A DNA stretch of 64,000 bases, from contig OY986436.1 of assembly GCA_963920525.1 (NCBI GenBank), positions 87,413,970 through 87,477,969 on the forward strand. The letters are read 5' to 3'. Source of the stretch: Dichetophora obliterata. Lineage: Eukaryota > Arthropoda > Insecta > Diptera > Sciomyzidae. The notes under the pieces were generated by a model, which saw nothing but the letters and a program-made list of their open reading frames with translations, ran no database searches and had not been told where the DNA came from. Shown here piece after piece: positions 33,017 through 46,790 of this stretch (positions are counted from its first letter, which is position 1; each line of letters begins with the position of its first letter). The translations under genes were made by a program, and so were the position numbers.

Positions 33017-34653
33017 CAGCGGTAGTCACGAATTTAGCACACACTGTGTTAGTAACTCTAATTTGAAATTTTTTACATCTTAGCTTGAGAATTGTAATCA
33101 AATATTTTTGTTGAGTATTGTTTATGAAGTTAACTCTATGAACCGTTAGTTGGTTTCTTAGTTATTCTTAAATTTTCTGACATATTTCAAGTAATATGAA
33201 TCAATGTGGTTTAAATGCTGGACACGAATTTAGCACAGGTTAGAATTACTGTTCCATATCCTATTTTTTTTTTTTTTTTGTTAATTAAACTTTACTAGTA
33301 AGATATACTAAATTTATTAAGTTTCTATTTGAGTTCTAACAAAAAATTGCAGAAAAATATGGCGAAAGGCTACTGATGTTCAGAGGCTCAGCGGCATTTG
33401 ATTCGGCAAATGAAAAATGGTGGAAGCACAGTTTCAGAGATTGCTCTGCTTCTTAGATGTTCGTGAAAGTTATTATATAACGCATTACAACATGTAGAGC
33501 AGTATTAGAGCATTAAAAATGTAAAATAGCGACCAAGAGCGCGAAAAACAATAGCAAGAGTGGGCCATTTGATTTATAGAGCTTCACTTAGTGATCCTTT
33601 TAAGACCTCAAATAAAATTTAAAATGAAATTTCATCAAAATATGGCATAAATGTATCCTCAAAAGGCATAAGAAGACGCTTGAATGAAAACAATTTCCGT
33701 AGCTTTATAGCCCAACAAACACCACATGTGTCACAAAAAAATATTAAATGCAGTCTTGCGTTTGCAAAAGAATGTTTAAATAGTCAACAAATTTTTGGAA
33801 AATGCGCTTTGGAGGGATAAATCAAAGTTTTGCCGGTTCGCATCTGACAGCAAACAATATGTGTGGCGTCCTCAAAACATGCAACACAATCCATAGTACA
33901 CGCTCAAGACGATTAAACAGGGTGGCTGAAATGTTATGATATGGGCGGCGTTTTCTTGGCACGGAGTATGTCCGATTGTTAAAATTTACCAAAAAATGGA
34001 TCACCACGCTTACAAAAACGTACTTGTCAATACCATGATACCGTTTCAAGAGGATAAGTTGCCACTTTAATGGCGTTTTATGCAGGATAATTATCCAAAG
34101 CACAGTGCTCACATAGTTAAGAGTTGCTTGGAAGACAAACATATTGATATTTTGAAGTGGCCATCGCAATCATCGGACTTAAACCCGATTGAGAATCTGT
34201 GGAGGGATGTCGAGCAGCAAATAATAACAGTAAAATCCAAAAATTCGTCAGATTTGTTTAGGGAAATCCAAAGGATTCGATATAGTATACCAAAGCACCG
34301 TTGTGAGGCTTTGGTCAAAAGTTTACCAAGGATATGAGATGCAGTAATTAAGAATAAAGGATTTCCTACGAAATATTGAGTTTCATGCAATCAATTTTGA
34401 TTATATTTTTCATCCTAGACATTTTTTCGCTCGTGCGCTAAATTCATGACCAAATCGAAATGCTTATTTTTAATTTTTATTTGATTTTAAGTCCTATGAG
34501 AAAAAGTTTTGAAATAAAAAAATGTATATAAGAAATAAAGAAGACATAATATATACACTAAAAAAAAGTTAATTAAAAATTTACAACAAATAAATGGAAT
34601 ATATAAGTATTCATTTTACTTTTTTAAGTGTGCTAAATTCGTGACCACCACTG
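33017..34653 (+). mobile_element. Complete Tc1-like element with IR/DR ends, 1637 bp
   Basis: TA on both sides (33015-33016 and 34654-34655). Outer ends are CAGCGGTAGTCACGAATT and, inverted, CAGTGGTGGTCACGAATT. The GTCACGAATTTAGCACAC core recurs inside each end: left inner at about 33220, right inner at about 34427 (GCGCTAAATTCATGACC). So each terminus holds two direct repeats, the IR/DR arrangement known from several Tc1 elements. The transposase is dead. The left 1313 bp belong to duplication unit 2, and the last 324 bp lie outside it. Confidence 0.9.
33359..34337 (+). pseudogene. Decayed Tc1 transposase (DD34E), complete length
   Basis: Same lesions as the copy at 26947 (early stop after ATGGCGAAAGGC, later stops and frame changes) but with its natural 3' end, ...SLPRI then TGA at 34335. 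The D of MQDNYPKHS and E of NPIENLW are retained. Tc1-type N-terminal helix-turn-helix remnants (HLIRQMKNGGS, ISEIA-like) are recognisable across frames. Confidence 0.85.
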
Positions 34654-34902
34654 TAATTCAAACTAAATAAAGTAATCTTTTAATATTTATGCCATTTTTT
34701 AATTATTAAACAAACACAAATATTTTTATATTTTTCATTTGAAGATAAAACAAAATACCTTAATATTAAGATTTAAAATTTTTACATGGCGAAGCAGCAG
34801 GTATTTGCTAGTGATTTTACTATAAGGTATCAATAAATTCAGTTACCTACAAATTGTCAAACAAATTGTGTTTTTTGTTTTGCCCTTTGTTATAATTGTC
34901 TA

Positions 34903-35100
34903 ATGCTTAGTTTTCACTATGTCATTTTCAGTGGTCAGTTGTTGTCAACCAAATTGAAAATGGCAACATGTTGAGATATTTTCTACATTTGGCAATCTTG
35001 GAAAATGAGAGACAAATAAATTATTAAATGGAGCTATTCCGAAAATGTTCTAGAGTTTTATTAAGGTGATATTAATAAAAATAACATAGTGAAAACCAAG
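34903..35100. mobile_element. TA-flanked MITE, TTTTCACTATG family, copy 1
   Basis: Starts after TA (34901-34902) with ATGCTTAGTTTTCACTATG and ends with CATAGTGAAAACCAAG. The interior (CAGTGGTCAGTTGTTGTCAA, GAAAATGTTCTAGAGTTTTA) matches the copy at 53482-53706. The last few bases of the right terminus have diverged. Confidence 0.8.
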
Positions 35101-36078
35101 TTCAAGCCAATATACTTTAAATGCTAATAAGTGTCAAAAATGCTCTAAATTCGGGAATCACTCTCAAAATTATTTCAATATATTGTTTTATAGTATCGAA
35201 TTACTTACTTTGTTTAGTAAACCTTTTTGAAAATATAAAAAACCAAATTTACAATATCAAAACATAGTATGTGTAATGCTATGCACATTGTGCATACTAT
35301 TTTTAAACAGTCCAATATCTCAAAAACTATACATCGTAAGGACTAGAGAGTGACTGTTTTAGATAGAGCAAAAAATTCATATTTAAGTTTCATCATAAAG
35401 TTAAAATCCTGGAAATGGCGTTAACTATGTTTTGTGGTTGCACGGGAGATTTGCTAGTATGAATTTAATATGTTATAACTTGTTGTGTGAATTTTTAATA
35501 AAAGCTTACAAGTCACAATGTTTATTCCCGAATAACACCGGGTATATTAGCTGGTAACTAATAAAATAAAATGACGCATTTAAAGCCATTTGTTTTTTAA
35601 AATGAAGTTCTTAATCAACCTTTTAACGGAAATTTTTTAATCTTATCATGACTAATCTAAGCAAACATTGGACGCGTGCATAATATCTCTTCAAGGACGC
35701 ATGTCCAAGGTATTGGATAGTATTATTTTTTCCTAATCAGGTGCACTTCTGGAATTGAACTTAATGTTCGTTTTTGATAACGTTCTTGTGTTAATTTGTG
35801 AATGCGGATCGTAACAAAAGAGTTAAGGTAATTAAATATAGCACATATTTCACACGCATTTTTGAAAATTTTAACTTATTTTTTAAAAACCAACTAATAT
35901 TTTAAAATCAGCTAACGAAAGTGTCAATGATATGGAAAATATGACAATCATCAATTTTGATATCAGTTAATAGTGGATTATTTTAGAGATCAATAAATAA
36001 TTGCGGGTTGGTCAACGTTTTTATGTGCCAATATGAAAAGTATTATTGCTAAAGATTAACATCACTTTAAGAAAAACG
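35101..36078. other. AT-rich DNA; isolated Helitron-like hairpin
   Basis: No gene. CCCGAATAACACCGGG at about 35527-35542, followed by TATATTAGCTGG, resembles a decayed Helitron 3' end, and GGGAGATTTGCTAGTA at 35444-35459 another, but neither has a 5' partner. Confidence 0.35.
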
Positions 36079-36080
36079 TA

Positions 36081-36480
36081 AGGATGAAACATAATAGGCT
36101 CGAGCTAGCTGCCTCTAGTGTCAAAAATCAACGAAAAACTAGCTCAAGTAAATATACTTAAGATATACTTAACTTTTTTGTCAAACAACTTACGACATAT
36201 GTATGCTTTGAAAAAATCGCCAATTTGTACATTTATTCGTTCTGTTTTAGTTCAAATTGTTCAGTTGAATTTGTAATAACAGGAATGAATCGAGAAAAGA
36301 AGCTAATGTTAATCTAATTTAAATTCGTTTAAAGGAAAAAAAACATCTGACTCCCTACGGAGCAGTCGATTTGAATCACTTTTGAATTATCAGTATTATG
36401 GTTTGTACGCATCATTTCTATGTACTCGTATAAAATCTGACAATAGCTGCAGCCAGCTCGAGCCTATTATGTTTGGCCCT
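36081..36480. mobile_element. Tc1/mariner-type MITE, 400 bp
   Basis: Flanked by TA at 36079-36080 and 36481-36482. The inverted ends share AGG, then AAACATAATAGGCTCGAGCT (one side 36087-36106), then GCTGC, with a three-base difference near the tip. Non-coding. Confidence 0.85.
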
Positions 36481-36482
36481 TA

Positions 36483-37519
36483 GTGCGCTTAAAGTTTTTT
36501 TTTAATGTGGAAAAATTCAGCTAAACTATTAAAAAAAATGTATCACATTTTCAGTTCAAAGTAATTTTTTAATATGTTATTAAAATCATTTTCAACAATA
36601 TTTACACCGAAAAAAATAACACCGTTTTTATTAATTTTTGTACAAATCGTAAAAAAACGAAAAATTTAAACTGCATAAAACCACCTCCAATCCTTTTACA
36701 CGCTTAAGGTTCTTCTAAGTGGCTTTTTTTCATCCTTAGCAGTCTCGATTTCAGCTTCTTTTTTTTATATTTTTCAATAAGTCTTCTATAACCTTATTGA
36801 CCATCTTGCAATCGACTTGCTGCAAAGTCATTTAAAAACATCTCCGATGGCGCTGAGGTGGTATCCAATGTCTTCCTTAACACTTACGGCCAAATGACTC
36901 TTTTCAGTTTCGCTAAACTCTCGATGTATTATGGAAATGGCAGCGCCAAAATTATTTCGAATGCAAGAATTTTATCTTTGCAGCCTCCGTAATGTCCGCT
37001 ACTGGTATTACGATTTAGGCACAGAATTAAAACAAAACGACTTGAGTGAGGGCATGTGTCTATTAACATATATTAATAGCACATCTATTTGTTTACTTAT
37101 TTGTTAAGCTTAATACAAGCTGATTAACTAAGACCTAAGCTTATTCTAACAGGGTTTATTTATTTATTATTATTATTTTTTCTTCTCTTTTCCTTGTTTT
37201 AGTGTTCGAAAGATATCCAATTCGTGGTGGGCGTAATCCGCCCACCTGAGAAAAATGTAATATTAATACTATATATATACAATTATATAACTAATAGTAT
37301 AAGCCTATATACACTATTATATAAAATTGAAAGGACAATTTTTGTTGCAGGTTTTTACCTAAAGTACTTTGACATTTTTATGAAAAATGTTTTAAAATAT
37401 CATATTTGTGCTACACCACCTTTTAGGGGTATTTTAATTTCCATATTTTAATAATAAGTAGGTCTGTTTCCGTACTAACTTCAAGTAAAGTTCGAGTAGT
37501 ATTAATGATTTGTGTATTA
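36483..37519. other. AT-rich DNA without genes
   Basis: Includes a low-complexity TTATTTATTATTATTATT run near 37160. The open frame at 37224-37451 has no domain character. Confidence 0.45.
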
Positions 37520-38509
37520 GACCGAATTGAAATTTAGATTCCGCCGTTCGGGGCCTATAAAGTTAGAGGAATTCATTAAAATGATTTCTGCATACTTTTT
37601 TTTTCAAATCCGCCGAAGCTATTTTGATTCTGCGGAAGGTCCGAACGCATACCCACATCTGCTTAAATGTTAAATTTATTACTCACACCAACATTTTGAC
37701 ACAAAAAAGTTTTTTAAATTTTGTTTCATTATATCTCTTATTGACCACCAAAAATGTAATTTTTTACTATTTTTAAAAAACCATTTTTTTAAATCCACAT
37801 CATTATAACTCTTATTGACCACCAAAAATTTAATTTTGTGCTATTTTTAAAAACACATTTTTTAAAACCGCTGTAAAAGACACATTTTTCATTAGATTTA
37901 CATGGAATTGTTATTGTTGGAATGGTATTAAGTTCTTCTTTCTTTTTGTATATCGCTTTAATCAAAGCTGTGTGCGAAAACTGACAGAACGTTAGAAATT
38001 GACTTTAGAAATCTGATAAAATGATGCATTTCTTACTCATACAAATATATAATTATAATAAATTTTGACGTTATTCCAACTTTGTGTACGTTTCACGAGA
38101 TTGTAAAGAACACAGCTTTGATTAAAGCGATATACAGAAAAAAAGAAGAACTTAATACCATTTCAACAATAACAATTCCACGTAAATCTAATGAAAACTG
38201 TGTCTTTTACAGCGGTTTTAAAAAATGTGTTTTTAAAAATAGCACAAAATTAAATTTTTGGTGGTCAATAAGAGTTATAATGATGTGGATATAATTAGCA
38301 GATGTGGGTATGCGTTCTGTGAAAGATAAAAAGTTGCAAGTAGAAAACATGTTTTTTTTACCAAAAGGACCTTCAGGAGAATCAAAATTGCTTCGGTGGT
38401 TTTTCTCCAATCTGAAAAAAAATATGCAGAAATCATTTTCATGAGTTCCTCTAAATTTTGAGACCCCGAACTGCTGGAATTTTTTTTTCCATACAAGAAC
38501 GATCCGGCC
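37520..38509. mobile_element. Near-palindromic TA-flanked element, about 990 bp
   Basis: Left arm about 37520-38000 and right arm about 38085-38509 are inverted copies. Shared pieces include GTTCGGGG, ATGATTTCTGCATA, GAACGCATACCCACATCTGC, TCTTATTGACCACCAAAAAT and AAAGCTGTGT. The left arm contains TTATTGACCACCAAAAAT twice. TA borders lie at 37518-37519 and 38510-38511, and the loop is about 85 bp. No conserved ORF. It has foldback architecture; TA flanks suggest Tc1/mariner-type mobilisation. Confidence 0.8.
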
Positions 38510-38868
38510 TAGTGTGTACGGTTTTTATGATAACAGGTGATAGCACCTTCAATTTTAGAACGTAGTACTTTGCAACAATAAAAGTAAGTTAAATTAAATT
38601 GAGCAAATGTACAACCATCGTACGGCAGCGAAAAATATTTAAAATTAGGTCTTGCACGGTTGCTGTTTGACCTTAGGAAAAAAATTTTTATTTTGACTCG
38701 AGAAAACATCAATCAGCTTTTCAACATCACGCATGTTTGTGCGTTCTCGCAATAGGTTTGAGCAGTGCGTAATTCAAGAAGAATTGCAAAATTTGCTTCC
38801 AATGTGTTTGTTGTTTCGCATCCGTGAATACCCCTAACAATTCATAGCCAAAAGTCGCAATAGTTAAC

Positions 38869-38974
38869 GATATGCATGAAGCATTGTAGTATATCATGTA
38901 TTATGAATGGATAAGGTATTTGATATGCATGCAACATTGTAGTATATAATGTATTATGAATGAATAAGGTTTAT
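38869..38974 (+). repeat. 53-bp tandem duplication
   Basis: GATATGCATG(A/C)A(G/A)CATTGTAGTATAT...TTATGAATG(G/A)ATAAGGT occurs at about 38870 and again 53 bp later with a few substitutions. Confidence 0.85.
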
Positions 38975-40704
38975 AACAATAGTGGCAAATTTAGCTTTTT
39001 CGTACAGTAAAGTGCCGCTCTTATTTTCTTTATTTTCAAAGAAGAAAATTAAATAAAGACAAATTAAGACTTTCTAAAGAAAACCTTGTCATATAGGTAG
39101 AATTGGGAGAGTTTATAGAAAAATTACACAATTTGCAAATATTCGAAATTGTTCTTTCTGCCCCTTCTCAATTATTTTTGGCATTTATTACATATGGGCA
39201 TTTTTTCATGCATCTATTTTAAAATCTATTTCAATGGTCACGCACGTAACGTTCGTACGCCTTTTTTTTTGTTAAGAGTTAAAAAAAACAAAGAAAAATT
39301 TAAACTTCTTTGTCCTTTTTTTGATTTTTGGAAAGCACACTAGTAGTACTATATTTAGTGTAAAAGGTGGAAGCGATCGAAAGTATTGGCCAAAGAGTTT
39401 TTTATCAAAGTTATTTTAATGTTATATAGAATAATGTTACGTTATATTCATAATAGTTTTGTTTAAAAATCTTTTCTTATTAAAAAAATACAAACCACAA
39501 TTGATGCGTTACGATACATACTTTATGTTACAAATTTTTCACTTCAAAGAAGTACAAATTTTTTATAGTTCTATTTATTCAATTGAACTAAAAAAACATA
39601 TTAAGTTTAATTCGGGACCGTGAAAATCGAAAACTGAAAAAAATTTAAACTAAACTTTGTATTATACGAGTATTTATAATGAATTAAATTGCGAGCTTTA
39701 GATCAAGTAAGTTTTTAAGAAGGCAACAACAACGACAATGCTGTATCACTCTGTCAATCACTTAGTTGACTAGACTTAAAAATTTGCTTAATCTAAAGGT
39801 CGGAATTTAATTTATGTAATAATTAAATAGATCATAAAATTAATTAACAAAGTAATTATAATATTTATAGAATTCCAACTTTCGATAAAATTTTTCTACT
39901 TTTGTCACCATTTTTCAACTTTTGTTTTCATTCATCAAGTGTTTTGCCATTTTTGTTAAACTTCAATTCAGATCAGCTCTCAGTACTCTCACAATATAAA
40001 TTTAAATTTTTTTTTTTTCTATTATGGAGGTTTGAAAGAATTCAGTAACATTTAATTTTTCAGTCACGGTAGAAATTTTGGTGGAAATGCCCATATATAA
40101 TTAGAAATGTGTTTAAATATAATCAAATGTGGACTAAAAATAGGTGTACAAATGAAAATAAAGATAAAATTAAAATATATTGTGGGCATTTACAATAAGA
40201 CTCACTTATTTTTTCATCTGACAGCACTGTTGTCATGCAAAAATTAAAGTTCCCGTTAGCTTAAATGCTTACAAAATTAGTTAGTTTAAATGCTTAAAAA
40301 ATTTGCAATATCTTATTGAGATAGCAGTTTCGTGTGGACAATAAAATAGGTGCATTGCATTTAGTATTAAGGGTCTTCACGTCACTGCTAACATATCCGA
40401 TATCGAAACTTTGGAAACTTTCCGAAACTGAAAACAGCCATTAAGCACGCCATAACCTTATCGGACCTACCTTATGAGAAACTTAACTTCCCATCGTCAG
40501 AATTAAAATGATCCAAACACGAAGACAGAATTTGGTAAATATCTAGTTTAAACCATATTTTTTAAGTGAAACTCAGGCGGCTATTGGATAGAGGATAAAC
40601 AATTTTTAGTCTCGTAACGAAAAACCTTTCGAGCCTCGGCACTTTTTTGTGTTCACGAGCAATGATGCAACAAGAGAAAATAATGTTAAAAATACTTCTT
40701 TGTA
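38975..40704. other. AT-rich DNA without genes
   Basis: No terminal repeats or coding character recognised. Confidence 0.45.
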
Positions 40705-40775
40705 TCTAGTGAGATTTGAACTCATGCCACTTCGATTGATAGTTCTACATGCCAACCATTGATCCAAAACTCTTT
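40705..40775 (-). repeat. tRNA-derived SINE-like fragment
   Basis: On the - strand, TGGATCAATGGTTGGCATG (A-box-like) is followed by GAGTTCAAATCTCAC (B-box-like) at a tRNA-like spacing. Flanking arms do not make a cloverleaf that I can close. Confidence 0.5.
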
Positions 40776-42010
40776 GTTAAATAGTTAAGATTATTTAATA
40801 TTACGTATTAACTGAAGCTTTGTTGCACCAGAACACAATCTTAATACACAAAAGGCAAGCATGCTGCCTTTTGCCTTAAGGATATTGAAATCGGTTCGAC
40901 CGTCTGCCAGCGGTTTTGATTTAAAAAAAATCACTTTTTCGTCAAAAATCAACGGTTTTTTGCCGTTAGTTTTTATCAAGCAGATATAACTATCCCAAAG
41001 TAGGATACAAATTAAAGGTATCTGGGGACCCAAGGTTGTGAATAGGAAGATTGTTTTATTCGGGAATTTTAATAGTGCAACTGTGTTCAGATTTCGGTCA
41101 TAACTTTGAGTTGAACTGAAGTATCTTATTGAAGTATGTGAAAGTTTATGGGAGCGAGTTCAATGCTTGTGAAAGTTACGCTGAGAAACGAAATTTACTG
41201 GATATTTGGCTAAAATAACTTTTTTATGCTCATTTTTATAAATTTTTGTTATTTTAAATAAATTTGTTATCTTTACCGTTAGTACGTTTAAAATTCCACT
41301 TCAACAACACAGAATATAATGAATAATTTTGTGTCCCTGAACGTCGAATGCAATTATTGAACTCAGCCTCGTGATTTTTTCGCTTTTGAGCCCGAACAGA
41401 ATTAAAAGTCGTGACGACCGGCGATCCTCTCTGGTTGCCAGACCAGTGATAAAGAGATGGGGAAACTCTGTTGGAGAGGGATAGCACTATGTTCGATTTT
41501 ACGTTAAATTGGCTCCAATACTAACACAAAACTTTTATGTGGTCGTAAAATCAACGGAAAACAACCATGGCTTATGGTAGATTGAAGAATTTCACCAGTT
41601 ACGTTTGAGGTCCTATAACTGTAAAACTGCATATTATTGGAACAAAATGGGTAACAAAAGGTGTACCACAAAAGACGTCGGAAAGGCAATGGAAAACATC
41701 CCTGAAACATCATGGTGAAACTATCTTAGAATAGTTACACCATAGGAATAAGTCCAAGCAGTGTTGCAGTTTGGAAAAATTTACGGATACTTTTTAAGCC
41801 TCAGTGTAAGTTTAAATACTTTTTATAAAAAGTCTTTTTAATATGAATATATGTTTTGATTTGCACAGATATAAAAAGTAGGCATTTCCTTAAATTCGAC
41901 AAAAACGTTAAGAAAAATTATGATATTGAGACATTTTTTAACAGTACTTTCTTATCAAAAAATGCATTAAAGCAACCTCTTTACAAAGAACTTTCAAATT
42001 TTGTGATAAA
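40776..42010. other. AT-rich DNA with scattered dispersed-repeat pieces
   Basis: The stretch at about 41360-41415 is the reverse complement of 53145-53195 (CCAGAGAGGATCGCCGGTC, then CGACTTTTAATTCTGTTCGG). ACACAAAAGGCAAGCATGCT at about 40837 recurs in diverged form at about 54193. No gene supported. Confidence 0.45.
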
Positions 42011-42012
42011 TA

Positions 42013-42918
42013 AAGGGTTTCCCAATAGGGATGACCTAACTTTGACAGCTCGTGGCGGCTATATTCGAATATGAATTTTTCATATTTTTAATCAAATGTG
42101 TTCATTTTGGTTTGCCATTTCATCATGGCACGTTTAACTTTGGTCCAATGCTTGGAAATCGTCCAAATTTTTTACGTAAATTCGCGTTCTCCTGTCACTA
42201 CAGTAAGAGCGCTTCGTGCAAAAAATGGTCGTCATAATAACATTTTTTTTTTTCAACAAACAAAATTGTAGCTATTAGAGTGAGTCAAATCCACAAGTGG
42301 TTCAGGAATCACCATTGCATCCCAAAAGATTAACCGTTTGTTGTGGATTATGATACGGTGGAATCATCGGACCTTATTTCTTTCAAAATGAGGTAGGAGA
42401 TTTCGTTACCTTTAATAGCGAGCGCTATAACACGATGCTGACCGATTTTTTTTCCGGAATGTGATGATATTGATGCGGACTACCTTTATTTTCAACAAGA
42501 CGGTGCACCGCCGCACACTTCTTGACTTAACATGGCTTTATTGCGCGATAAGTTCGGCGAGTCCTTAATTTTGAGAAATGGGCCCATCGCTTGGCCGCCT
42601 AGATCATGCGATCTAACGCCTTTGGATTATTTCCTTTGGGGCTAAGTTAAGTCGAAGGTTTACAGCAACCATTCTACAACTCTCGAGGCATTGGAAGCCA
42701 ATATTCGTCAGGCCATAGCTGAGTAACTGCCCGAAATGGTGCAAAGAATCATCGAAAATTGGCTTGAGCGGATGGCCGTGTGCAAACAAAGCCGTGGTCC
42801 GATATTTTGTTTAAATCATAAATGACATAAAATTATTTTCCAAATAAAACTATTTTTGATTGAAAATTGTGTGTTTTATTCAAATTTAAATTTAGGATGT
42901 TCTTATTGGAAAACTCTT
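42013..42918 (+). mobile_element. Mariner-like element (DD41D type), 906 bp, dead
   Basis: Flanked by TA at 42011-42012 and 42919-42920. Left end AAGGGTTTCCCAATAGGGAT; the right end read inwards is AAGAGTTTTCCAATAAGAAC, an imperfect match. The interior is a decayed transposase. Insertion is in otherwise non-coding DNA. Confidence 0.85.
42045..42825 (+). pseudogene. Decayed DD41D mariner-like transposase
   Basis: In the frame containing YFQQDGAPPHTS (about 42490) and SCDLTPLDYFLWG (about 42610), the two acidic residues D and D are 41 residues apart when read through one stop, the spacing of the DD41D group of Tc1/mariner transposases. Upstream, GIIGPYFFQNE is visible, and downstream TLEALEANIRQAIAE and a WLERMAV segment. 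There are at least three stops, and the first catalytic D (DEAHF-type motif) is lost, probably by an internal deletion around 42240-42300. No product is possible. Confidence 0.85.
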
Positions 42919-43473
42919 TATTTTAAGTCTGCCTCATAGCTCAGCAGATTTTTTTCTAATTTAAAACTTACTGTAAACGATAAGACTAGTTGATTTTCTT
43001 TGGGAATAGGTAAAAGTATATTGTTTTGCAAAATGCTTAAAAACGAATAATTTTGAATTTTTAAATTTAATATAAATAAAGGCCAATTGCAATCCTATAA
43101 TATTAAATTAATGTAACACAAAACTTAATAAGCTATTAAATTCCTTTTTTATGTATTTATATATTATTTTGTATCATAGCTGTTAAATATGCAGTACTAA
43201 TCATATTAATTAGTAATGCGATTATATTTTTAAAAATGTTAAATAATTGATTAAGTACAATTCTTTTCTGTTTTTAATTGTTATATAATAATTACGATTG
43301 CAAACAATCAAAGAATAATACCAATTACTTCAGATTACAAAAATAATCAAAAGTATTCAAGAAAAAATAATCCGACTAATTTTAGAAATTATTTTTGATT
43401 CATTTTGATTATTTAAAAAATTTCAGTCTAAAATACTAAAAATTTCTGTTAAATTTAAATAACATAAATATGT

Positions 43474-43953
43474 TTATTTATCAAGCAAAGATTGACAAGA
43501 ACAAGAAAAGTGCATTACAACATTTTCTCTGTTTTTTTTCAATTTTGGTTTTTCAATTTCCAACCCTAAGCAATTCAACCCAGATATGCCGACGGGCTTA
43601 TTAGCGTAACAATCTTTGCAGCTTTTTCTAAATCCCTTTAGTCTAAAATAGTGCATTGCAAAACTGATGAAAAATTAAAAAAAAAATAATTATTTTTACT
43701 TGGATTTTGAAGCCGTACTGAGAACATGTAGTCGCCAGCAAATATATCGACGAAAATCACATAAAATAAACTTTTCCACATGTACTTTTGCTTCGTAGTA
43801 ATTTTTACAACAATTTTCAATAAAAAAAAAGAAACAACAAAAATAAAATATGCTTATAAAACTTTTTCTTACCGATCCGTGACGTGGCATCACAAATCTC
43901 ACAAAAATTAAATCTTTGAATAAAAAAAACACATAAAGAACAACATTAGACAA
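43474..43953 (-). CDS. Possible small spliced gene (weak)
   Basis: On the - strand ATGCCACGTCACGGATCG is followed by a good donor (GTAAGAAAAAG, about 43872). A second block ends CAAAATCCAA with donor GTAAAA (about 43699). A strong T-rich acceptor (TTTTTAATTTTTCATCAG, about 43665) leads into a 57-residue frame with FRLKGFRKSCKDCY and C-x2-C-x12-C spacing. Its stop at 43474 overlaps an AATAAA. Frames of the second and third blocks join, but the first block does not join in the same frame with the acceptors I can see. Unrecognised product. It could be chance, or part of the surrounding transposon. Confidence 0.2.
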
Positions 43954-44164
43954 ATATCATCAATGCACGCTTTGTTTACACAACAATATTCTGTAACACA
44001 ACAACAAACCGGTTAACAAATTAAAACCTTTGTTAACGCAGTATCTCGAAAATAACAAGTGTACTACATGTAGTATATTATAGTTTATTTAATAAGTTGT
44101 TATCTATTTTAATATGCGGCATGTAAAAGATTTATGTCTTAAATGTCAACAATTTGTCTAAATA

Positions 44165-46481
<2,317 letters not shown>

Positions 46482-46790
46482 TTTTTTTGATAATTATATC
46501 CATATCATATTATACATATTATAAAATTTTACAAAATATTCCGTACTTTAGACTAAAATTCTTGGAATAATCTAAAAGAATCCAAAATAATTTCTAAAAG
46601 TAGTCGGATTATTTTTTCTTTATTACTTTTGATTCTTTTTGATTATTTTCGTAATTTGAAGTAATCGTAATTATTTTTGATTATTTGTAGTAATCAATTA
46701 CTAATCAAAAACATCTCCCTCAAGGATTATATAATGATTAAAATTCTTTTCAAAATATAATCTAATTGATTACTAATCCTAATCTCAATT

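Larger units (their letters stand above)
27918..34329. repeat. 6412-bp tandem duplication, unit 2
   Basis: Head-to-tail second copy of 21506-27917. No difference seen in any stretch compared, and the offset is constant from end to end, so there are no indels. After 34329 the original 3' flank (the rest of the Tc1 element) continues. Confidence 0.97.

Noticed and set aside
36841..36960. GGCGCT...GCAGCGCC symmetry as a MITE
   Set aside because: Only six to eight bases are shared; consistent with chance.
41856..42074. 72-residue open frame resembling part of a zinc-finger or hAT protein
   Set aside because: Only a short KNALKQPLYKELSNF-like stretch; it is ended by the mariner insertion and shows no diagnostic motif.
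43474..43656. Mitochondrial ribosomal protein bL36 from the CKDCY and C-x2-C-x12-C spacing
   Set aside because: The residues after CKDCY and the end of the frame do not resemble bL36; the spacing match alone is too weak.
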